A stretch of 11,030 nt of DNA from an uncultured Thermomicrobiales bacterium. Its GTDB lineage: Bacteria; Chloroflexota; Chloroflexia; Thermomicrobiales; Thermomicrobiaceae. A model generated the notes under the pieces. The model made no database searches and had not been told where the DNA came from. It was given only the letters and a program-made list of their open reading frames with translations. Below are positions 1 to 5,708 of the stretch, piece after piece; within the stretch, counting starts at the first letter, position 1, and every line of letters starts with the position of its first letter. Both the position numbers and the translations under genes were made by a program. The stretch is from positions 1 through 11,030 of the forward strand of contig CALAGB010000456.1 in NCBI GenBank assembly GCA_937891245.1, in the 5' to 3' direction.

Positions 1-280
1 AATCGGCAGTGATGGACGGCTCCGGCACGATCACGCTCACGGTGTGGGCATGGATCCAGCCGGTGCCGGTGATGACGTTAGCGATCAGTGTGCTGCCCGG
101 TGGTGGCGGTAACGGCTGAGCGCTGGCGACCTGTGTCGCACCCAGGCCGATCGTACCGGCGGCGACGGCTCCCAGCGTGAGCGCGCGACGGCGACTGAAG
201 CGTTTCTTGCTCAGTTCCTCCAGTGGATGAGACGAACCAACTGATTCTGCCGCATCGTTGTGATGGTCCCCATCTGCCAT
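1..280 (-). CDS. Tat-exported protein, N-terminal part (runs off left edge)
   Basis: An open frame starts at an ATG at 280 and stays open to the window edge (93 codons). The N-terminus is a clear twin-arginine signal peptide. It has a polar, acidic n-region, a KRFSRRRAL segment with arginines at about residues 30-32, a hydrophobic stretch at about 34-50, and an ASA cleavage site before Gln55. A proline-rich linker follows. Twin-arginine signals direct folded, often cofactor-bearing, proteins across the membrane, so the product is probably extracytoplasmic. The mature part is too short to identify. A purine-rich AAGAGAG lies a few bases upstream as ribosome site, and a sigma70-type promoter with a leader of roughly 110 nt precedes it. 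The gene is divergent from the URO-D-like gene. The signal peptide is seen directly; the function is unknown. Confidence 0.85.
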   Translation of the reverse strand, partial: MADGDHHNDAAESVGSSHPLEELSKKRFSRRRALTLGAVAAGTIGLGATQVASAQPLPPPPGSTLIANVITGTGWIHAHTVSVIVPEPSITAD

Positions 281-318
281 ATCGCGCTCTCTTCTTTCAC
301 CACTGAACTCACCAACAT

Positions 319-344
319 CAGATCAAGAGCAATCTGATCGCTCT
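319..344. repeat. Overlapping short inverted repeats in the 5' leader
   Basis: CAGAT (319-323) pairs with ATCTG (332-336), and AGAGC (326-330) pairs with GCTCT (340-344). The two pairings overlap, so only one can form at a time. They lie in the presumed leader of the Tat-protein gene, about 40-60 nt before its start. The stems are only 5 bp, so this may be chance. I do not recognise a known riboswitch here. Confidence 0.25.
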
Positions 345-396
345 CAACACGAACAACAACAGGTGCATGAACTCAAGTTGAGCGTGCCGTGTTCCT

Positions 397-425
397 AGAA
401 TAGAGTCCGTACATGGGGTTGTCAA
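397..425 (-). promoter_or_regulatory. Sigma70-type promoter of the Tat-exported protein gene
   Basis: Read on the minus strand, a perfect TTGACA (425-420) is followed after exactly 17 bp by TATTCT (402-397, 4 of 6 matches to TATAAT). Transcription would start near 390, giving a leader of about 110 nt before the ATG at 280. An interrupted palindrome, CTCAA-G-TTGAG (372-382), lies just downstream of that start, where an operator could sit. Confidence 0.6.
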
Positions 426-538
426 TGCCCCAATCGTACGCCCGATAGCAACGAAATGCGTTGTTCCGCTCGACAGACGGCGCGCCCACGGGCAGAATGA
501 ACCCGATGGGTATAAGGCACACGGGAGGGAGCGAATCG

Positions 539-1522
539 ATGGCAGGGATGAGCGCGCGTGAACGGGTTGAGGCGACGCTGGCCGGACAGGATGTCGACGT
601 GGTGCCGGTCAGTCTCTGGCGGCATTTTCCGGAGCGAGATCAGACCGCCGAGGCGCTCACTGAGGTGACCCTGGAATGGCAGAACCGCTTCGGTTTCGAT
701 TTCATCAAGCTGATGCCGCCGGGTGACTATGCCACGATCGACTGGGGCGCCAAAAGCGAATATCAGGGCGCGGTTGGCGGCACTCGCCAGACGACCACCT
801 TCCCGATCACGGAGATCGATGATTGGGCCAAGATTAAACCAGTGCCGGTCGATCGCGGTCGTAACCGCGAGGTGATTGAAGCGGCGCGTCTGGTCAACGA
901 TCGTCTGCACGGCGAGATTCCGGTTTTGCAGACGATCTTCAGCCCGCTCACGATCGCTATGAAGCTCTCGGGCGGCAAGGTGCTCGAGCATCTGCGCCAG
1001 CGTCCGGAGGTGGTGCATGAAGCGCTGTCCGCCATCACCGAGGTCACGCGCGCCATGACCGTCGCCACGCTCGAGCGCGGCGCCTATGGCATCTTCTTCG
1101 CCACGCAGTGCGCCACGACTGACCTGATGACCGTCGACGAATATCGGACTTTCGGCAGCGCCTACGACGGACCGGTCCTCGACGCCGCTGGAGCCTCCCG
1201 CTTCACCCTCGTCCACATCCACGGCTCCAACATCATGTTCGACGAACTGAAAACCTATAACGCGCATGCGCTCAACTGGCACGATCGTCGCACGGCCCCC
1301 ACGCTCGCCGAAGGCCAGGCCTCCAGCGGCCGCACCGTTGCCGGCGGCATCCACGAAAAAGCGATCGCCGACATGACGACCACCGCCGCCGCCGCTCAGG
1401 CCCGCGACGCCATCGATTCCCTCAACTCGCGCCACGTCATCGTCGCCCCCGGCTGCGTCATGCCGATCAACACGCCGGAGGCCAACGTGCAGGCTGTGGT
1501 GGACGCGGTGCGGGCGGGTTAG
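539..1522 (+). CDS. Uroporphyrinogen decarboxylase-family (URO-D/MtaA fold) protein
   Basis: 327 residues, near the usual 330-350 of the fold. The family is indicated by the overall pattern: a start like ERVEATLAGQ, a middle section ending GIFFATQCATTDLMTVDEY (about 184-202), VHIHG (225-229), and the C-terminal APGCVMPINTPEANVQAVV stretch (303-321). The haem-pathway enzyme HemE carries an N-terminal RQAGRY-type substrate loop; here that region reads PVSLWRHFPERD, so haem synthesis is unlikely. Methyltransferase relatives (MtaA/MtbA) bind zinc through His-x-Cys plus a later Cys. The matching positions here appear to be His226-x-His228 and Cys306, so a metal-dependent methyltransferase or related role is possible but unproven. 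ATG 539 is chosen because GGGAGGG (523-529) precedes it; a longer reading from TTG 461 lacks a ribosome site. No partner genes are nearby, so the substrate is unknown. Confidence 0.85.
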   Translation: MAGMSARERVEATLAGQDVDVVPVSLWRHFPERDQTAEALTEVTLEWQNRFGFDFIKLMPPGDYATIDWGAKSEYQGAVGGTRQTTTFPITEIDDWAKIKPVPVDRGRNREVIEAARLVNDRLHGEIPVLQTIFSPLTIAMKLSGGKVLEHLRQRPEVVHEALSAITEVTRAMTVATLERGAYGIFFATQCATTDLMTVDEYRTFGSAYDGPVLDAAGASRFTLVHIHGSNIMFDELKTYNAHALNWHDRRTAPTLAEGQASSGRTVAGGIHEKAIADMTTTAAAAQARDAIDSLNSRHVIVAPGCVMPINTPEANVQAVVDAVRAG

Positions 1523-1599
1523 GTCGCGACCGAATACCGGCGGGCGTGCAGTATCAACTATCTGCCATACGGATCATTCAGTGAGTGCTCTGGAGGGCT

Positions 1600-1894
1600 A
1601 TGCAGCAAGAACCGCAGGTGGTTGATAATGTGGCGGGGCGTTGAATTGAGCTGACTGTGGACGGTCATACGGCGTTTTCGGCGTATGAGCTTGTCGACCC
1701 ATACGCAGGTCCCGTTTGAGCTCCAGGGGAAAGGCGTCGGTTCGCATCTGGTGCGCGGAGCACTCGATCTAGCCGGCGAACGAGGACTTGAACTCGTCCC
1801 GTTGTGTCCCTTCGTCGCCGGCTACATCCGACGACATCACGAGTTTCTCGGATTGGTGACGCAATCGAATCGCAAACGCCTCCAACTCGAGTAG
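1600..1894 (+). pseudogene. Small GNAT (YjdJ-like) N-acetyltransferase, broken
   Basis: Three reading-frame pieces together give one small GNAT domain of the roughly 95-residue YjdJ-like type. From ATG 1600 the frame reads MQQEPQVVDNVAGR and hits TGA at 1642-1644, where relatives typically have Arg-Phe (RRFEL); one C-to-T change in CGA would create this stop. After it the same frame continues IELTVDGHTAFSAYELVD to about 1698. The match then jumps frame to THTQVPFELQGKGVGSHLVRGALDL, with about 17-20 nt (the GG-x-I-x-F strand) apparently deleted. The rest is intact to TAG 1892-1894, including the acetyl-CoA loop QGKGVG and the family motif PLCPFVAGYIRRH. A 69-codon ORF from ATG 1685 exists but lacks the first strands and is unlikely to fold alone. 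Two independent lesions argue for a decayed gene rather than one sequencing error. The family comparison is from memory. Confidence 0.7.
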
Positions 1895-1929
1895 CGCGGA
1901 TGCCACGTGAGAAATCAGGAGCCAGCGAC

Positions 1930-1958
1930 GGGCCCAGGCAGGATCCCTGCCTGGGCCC
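1930..1958. terminator. Strong hairpin between convergent genes
   Basis: A perfect inverted repeat: 13-bp stem (GGGCCCAGGCAGG, 1930-1942), 3-nt loop ATC, and the exact complement (1946-1958). It lies between the end of the GNAT remnant (1894) and the stop codon of the convergent protease gene (1976-1978), so it could end transcripts from both sides. Neither strand has a run of Ts after the stem, so it does not meet the classical intrinsic-terminator pattern. It may work as an RNA 3' barrier or through another termination mode. Confidence 0.6.
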
Positions 1959-1975
1959 AATCGTTACGTGTCGGG

Positions 1976-4900
1976 CTAGAACGGGTTGTTCGCCGCTCCG
2001 TTATCTGGGACATCATCGACCAGCAACGCGTCCGATCGCGTTCCTGTCACGCCGCTGATAATTTCGGCCTGGCTCGTGTCATTGGATGTATTGCCAAGCG
2101 CTTTGATGCTGAGCCGTCCTTTGACCTCTTGCACACTGCCGGCGATGCTGGCGGTCGTTGTGATGTTGCCGTTGCTCGCTCTTACCTGCATGATCAGCCA
2201 GATATCCTGGTATCCGCCAAGGCCGTCTTGCGGCACTCCGTAGATAGTCAGGATGTTGTTATCCAGCGAGTAGGCGAAGGTCGTTGTCGGACCAGTTGTG
2301 GCAGTCGCCACCCTGCCGTCCGCGGCGACGACTCCCACGACTTGCGCATGAGATGTTTGCGCCTGGACGCTCAGCACGAGATTTTCGACTTGCATGGCAT
2401 CAACGCCGCCGATGAAAAGACCGATGGCGATGCGTTCGCCAGTCTGCACCTGGACGGTTGGATTGTCGCCGCCGTTCTTCACCACGAGGCGGCTACCGGC
2501 CCAGGGGCCGTTCGCGGTACCCGCGAGGGCGGCTGGTCGCCAGTATTCAGCGGACTGTCCCGCCTGCGTGACGGACTGGATAACGTTGGCCACACTTCCG
2601 TTCTTCGCACCGTTTATCCGAGTATGAGATCCGAAATCGGTACGCGGCACCGGGATTCCGGTGGCGACCATGACCGTCTGGCAGCGGCTCGTGGTGCGCA
2701 CCCGGTTGCTTGAGATTGGGAGTGTGCAGATCCGGGCTGGTCCGACGTCCTCACCGACGACGCGATAGGCGCCATCGTTGCCGGTGACGGAGCTGGGTTC
2801 GCCGGTATCGAGCAGGCCGTTACCATTGTTGTCGAGGAAGACGGTCACCCCGCCCAGGCCAGCCTCGCCCGCCTCACGCATAGTGCTCTCATTTGGATCG
2901 TCGAAGGCGTTGCCAACGAAGACCGGACGCACGCGGAAGCGTACGTCGACGGTGGCGACGTTGTCGGCCACGTCGGTGGCGGTCACGGTCAGCGTACGCT
3001 GGCCGACGAGCAGACCGAGTTCAATCGGCGTGCCACTGGTCACGACCTGGCCCGTATCGAGGACTGCCACCACGCTCTTGACCCCAGAAAGTGCATCGAT
3101 GGCATCGAAGACGGGCGTCATCGTCTGATCGGAGTCGAAGACTTGATTCGGGGTCGGCGACGATACGGTGATGACCGGCGGTGTTTTGTCGATCTTGAAG
3201 GCCGGAGTCGTGACGGAGGTGACGTTGTCGGCTTTGTCGACCGCGGTCACCGTGCCCGTTACCGCGGCGCCCTCGGTGGACAGCACCAATGGGCTGGATG
3301 GTGGTGTGGTGGAGGCGATGCCGGAGAGCGCGTCGGTCGCGGTGAACGGGACGTTGACGTCGGTGTTGTTCCAGCCCGCGCCATTCGGTGCCGGATAGGC
3401 GGTGCCGAGCACGACCGTCGGATTCGTCAGGTCGATATTCAGCACCAGCGTTTTCGTTGACTCAACGTTGAGAGCTTGGTCGCGGCCATGGTAGGTGATG
3501 GTTGTTATGCCCTCGTTGCTGATGACGAAGGTGGCGGTGTCGCCGATGACGGTCGTGCTGGCGATCGACTGCGCGCCCGAGGCGCTGTAGGTGATGTCGC
3601 GAACCCCGAAGCCCCCGGCGTTATCCTGGGCGTGGAGCGTGACGGACACCGATACGCGATTCCAGCCGTAGCCGTTGGGGCCCGGCACGGCTTGCGCGGT
3701 CGTTACCGGCGGAATCAAATCCCAATTGAGTACCGGCTCCGGATCGCTCAGCATGGGAAGGGACGATGCGCCGAGATCACCAATGGCACCAACACGGAGT
3801 TGGATATTGGCCCAGTCGTTGTAACTTGTCAGACTGTTGTCGATCCCCCCGCTACCGTTTACGTCGAAGCCTACCGTCCCATTCGTGGCGGATCCGTTGC
3901 AGTTCCAGTCGAACGGACCGTTGGCGTTCACGGTGTACTGGCTCGTGTAGCCACCACCGGCTGCCGGGCACTGCGAACCGACCCCGAAGCCGCTGACACC
4001 GAGCGCGTTGCTCTCGTTGACGGAACCCTCGTTAAGTGGTCCGAGCACCGGTAACGCTCCACCAGCGTAGTCGATGGTGCCGGCCGTTGCGCCGACATCA
4101 AGGCCACGAAGCTGATAGAGATAGTTCATGATACTGAAGTAGTTCGGCTTGTAATTGGTGTTCTCGTTGCCGCCGTGCCTCAGATTGAGGTTATGTCCAA
4201 ACTCGTGCATCAGCGTGCCAGCTTGTTGGATCTGCGTGCCAGTTCCACCCGTGAACCCGCCGAGCGTGATCAAAAGATCACTCGTGCCGATCCCACGAGA
4301 GATACCGCTCGACGTGTTCTGACTACCGCCCGCCGCCGGCGGTTCCTGATAGTTTCCCGCGATGATGTAGTGGAAGATGGGTGATCGGGCAGTGGGATCG
4401 AAATTGGCCGACTTGATCGTCTGGAACTGCGTCCAGTTGTATTGGTTACCGGTGAGCGTGCCGAGGTTGTTCTGCCACGGGATGGCCTTGGCCTTGCTGA
4501 GCGCACCCCAGGTCGCTCCCGTCGCGAAGTTGAGCGTGCTGCCCGGACCTTCATCGACGTGCATGTTGATCCCGATCGAGCCAGTCGGGCTCGTATAGGG
4601 TGAGTTCGCGAAGGCGTTCACCACCTGCTGAATCGCGGCGTTGCTCAGGCTTTGGTTGTGCGTTGCATCCTGCATCCAGTCGATATGGAGGAAAACGTCC
4701 GGCTTATTCGGATCGGCACCCATGGCCGGGAGATTGATGAACTGTCCGTTGAGCGTGACGCCGCCGGTTTCCCAAGCGGTGGGTATGCCGTCACCATCGG
4801 CGTCTGGGAGCGTGTTTATCACGTCCACTTTAAAGGTGAGGGCTGCATTACCGTCGCCGTCACCGTTTCCCTGTGTCGTGATATCGATGCCACAGGTGCC

Positions 4901-5362
4901 GTTCGCATCGCCGGTGACCGTGCACGGGACCTGTCCGAGGTGCAACGTCAGATCGAGGACCGACTTGTCGATCCCCGGAGTCCCGTTGACATCCGCGAGA
5001 TCGTCGCCCAGGCGCAAACCGCCGTCCTCGTCCCGGATCTCGATAGAGATTGGGAGCGAAGACACGCTGTTGTAATCGACGGTGGTCTGAAACTGCCAGT
5101 TCGGCTTTGGATCATTGTCATCATCAGCCGTGGGACCCTGGACTCCAGCTTCGCTGCCCAGCGTCACGTAACTGTAGAAGTCAGCCTTTCCGAGACAGGC
5201 GTCGAAGGCGGTACCTTCAAAACAATCAACGGCACGGACTTCCTCGATCGTTACGCGCACGATGACCGGGTTATCCGCCGCCAGTGAAGGCAATGGCAGG
5301 ATCGCCGCGAATGTCGATATGAGCACCAGCAGGGGGAGCAATCGTCGTAGTCTGCCGAACAT
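1976..5362 (-). CDS. Secreted metzincin-like zinc metalloprotease with Ig-like and calcium-binding modules
   Basis: 1128 residues, numbered from ATG 5362. This start has GGAGGG (5375-5370) 7 nt upstream; an adjacent GTG at 5365 is too close. Residues 1-29 are a Sec signal peptide ending SLAA. About 30-185 form a beta-rich, possibly C2-like domain with Asp-rich loops. An Asp/Gly calcium-type loop (DADGDG, about 187) leads into the protease domain (about 205-545). Its zinc site is HEFGHNLNLRH (His386, Glu387, His390, His396), followed by the Met-turn SIMNY (Met412). Another EF-hand-like loop, DVNGSGGIDN, lies at about 500. Three Ig-like/OmpL47-like repeats (about 550-810) share APNGxGWN or DALSGV signatures and TATDxADN ends. 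An SdrD-B-like module carries DNNGNGLLDTGE (about 844-855). The C-terminal ~220 residues are unrecognised. No sortase motif or C-terminal membrane helix is seen, so the protein is probably released. Substrate unknown. Glycine of the HExxHxxGxxH motif is replaced by Asn. Confidence 0.85.
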   Translation of the reverse strand: MFGRLRRLLPLLVLISTFAAILPLPSLAADNPVIVRVTIEEVRAVDCFEGTAFDACLGKADFYSYVTLGSEAGVQGPTADDDNDPKPNWQFQTTVDYNSVSSLPISIEIRDEDGGLRLGDDLADVNGTPGIDKSVLDLTLHLGQVPCTVTGDANGTCGIDITTQGNGDGDGNAALTFKVDVINTLPDADGDGIPTAWETGGVTLNGQFINLPAMGADPNKPDVFLHIDWMQDATHNQSLSNAAIQQVVNAFANSPYTSPTGSIGINMHVDEGPGSTLNFATGATWGALSKAKAIPWQNNLGTLTGNQYNWTQFQTIKSANFDPTARSPIFHYIIAGNYQEPPAAGGSQNTSSGISRGIGTSDLLITLGGFTGGTGTQIQQAGTLMHEFGHNLNLRHGGNENTNYKPNYFSIMNYLYQLRGLDVGATAGTIDYAGGALPVLGPLNEGSVNESNALGVSGFGVGSQCPAAGGGYTSQYTVNANGPFDWNCNGSATNGTVGFDVNGSGGIDNSLTSYNDWANIQLRVGAIGDLGASSLPMLSDPEPVLNWDLIPPVTTAQAVPGPNGYGWNRVSVSVTLHAQDNAGGFGVRDITYSASGAQSIASTTVIGDTATFVISNEGITTITYHGRDQALNVESTKTLVLNIDLTNPTVVLGTAYPAPNGAGWNNTDVNVPFTATDALSGIASTTPPSSPLVLSTEGAAVTGTVTAVDKADNVTSVTTPAFKIDKTPPVITVSSPTPNQVFDSDQTMTPVFDAIDALSGVKSVVAVLDTGQVVTSGTPIELGLLVGQRTLTVTATDVADNVATVDVRFRVRPVFVGNAFDDPNESTMREAGEAGLGGVTVFLDNNGNGLLDTGEPSSVTGNDGAYRVVGEDVGPARICTLPISSNRVRTTSRCQTVMVATGIPVPRTDFGSHTRINGAKNGSVANVIQSVTQAGQSAEYWRPAALAGTANGPWAGSRLVVKNGGDNPTVQVQTGERIAIGLFIGGVDAMQVENLVLSVQAQTSHAQVVGVVAADGRVATATTGPTTTFAYSLDNNILTIYGVPQDGLGGYQDIWLIMQVRASNGNITTTASIAGSVQEVKGRLSIKALGNTSNDTSQAEIISGVTGTRSDALLVDDVPDNGAANNPF

Positions 5363-5490
5363 CACGTTTCCCTCCGTTCGCCACCGTATACTCTGCTTCC
5401 GAGATGCTTGCGACGATCGAGTGCGGGCTGCGCCAGGTGAGAAAGACTATGGAGACTCATCCACTCGATGCGATGAATGACGACGAGCGG

Positions 5491-5501
5491 ATAAGCCTTA
5501 T
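5491..5501. promoter_or_regulatory. ATAAG-C-CTTAT palindrome, candidate operator
   Basis: A perfect 5+5 bp inverted repeat with one central base. The same half-sites recur at 5608-5617. Both lie upstream of the helix-turn-helix regulator gene, so autoregulation is a possible reading. The site is short and could be chance. Confidence 0.3.
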
Positions 5502-5607
5502 TGCCCAGCGGTGAATGGAGAAAGCTCGTGCTCCGAGACGACGTTGGCTGGCGCCGAAACCGCGCTTCGCGCTAAACATCTCGTATGACGTTTATACTGG
5601 GCATCTG

Positions 5608-5617
5608 ATAAGCTTAT
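5608..5617. promoter_or_regulatory. ATAAGCTTAT palindrome, candidate operator
   Basis: A perfect 10-bp palindrome with the same half-sites as 5491-5501. It starts 10 bp after TATACT (5593-5598). If that is the -10 box of the regulator gene, this palindrome covers the transcription start, a usual place for a repressor site. There is no matching -35 box, so the promoter itself is weakly supported. Confidence 0.35.
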
Positions 5618-5708
5618 GTCCACACACAACTAACATAACTAGCTCACACGTTGAGTCCTCGATTCCTGATTGGTGAACCGGAGATGGGCATCTTCGAAGA
5701 GAGTTGGG

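Larger units (their letters stand above)
5363..5708. other. Non-coding region between divergent protease and regulator genes
   Basis: About 346 bp with no convincing gene. It holds the protease ribosome site (5375-5370), two palindromes (5491-5501 and 5608-5617), and an isolated plus-strand TATACT (5593-5598) with no good -35 at standard spacing. The segment near 5575-5650 is visibly richer in A and T than its surroundings, as expected for a promoter region. Two small ORFs (5449-5514 and 5515-5676) lack ribosome sites and family resemblance. Confidence 0.6.

Noticed and set aside
422..1435. 337-codon minus-strand ORF opposite the URO-D-like gene
   Set aside because: It is out of register with a recognisable family protein on the plus strand, its product is low-complexity Gly/Arg-rich, and it has no family motif. 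It is a typical GC-rich shadow frame.
1522..1531. GGTCGCGACC palindrome at the end of the URO-D-like gene
   Set aside because: It is only 10 bp, with no loop room for a stable hairpin and no T-run. Such GC palindromes are common by chance in high-GC DNA.
1907..2713. 268-codon plus-strand ORF opposite the protease C-terminus
   Set aside because: It lies opposite the continuous protease frame, resembles no family, and its region is explained by the protease gene.
5449..5676. Two small plus-strand ORFs (21 and 53 codons) between the protease and regulator genes
   Set aside because: Neither has a good ribosome site or family resemblance, and the second overlaps the likely promoter region of the regulator.
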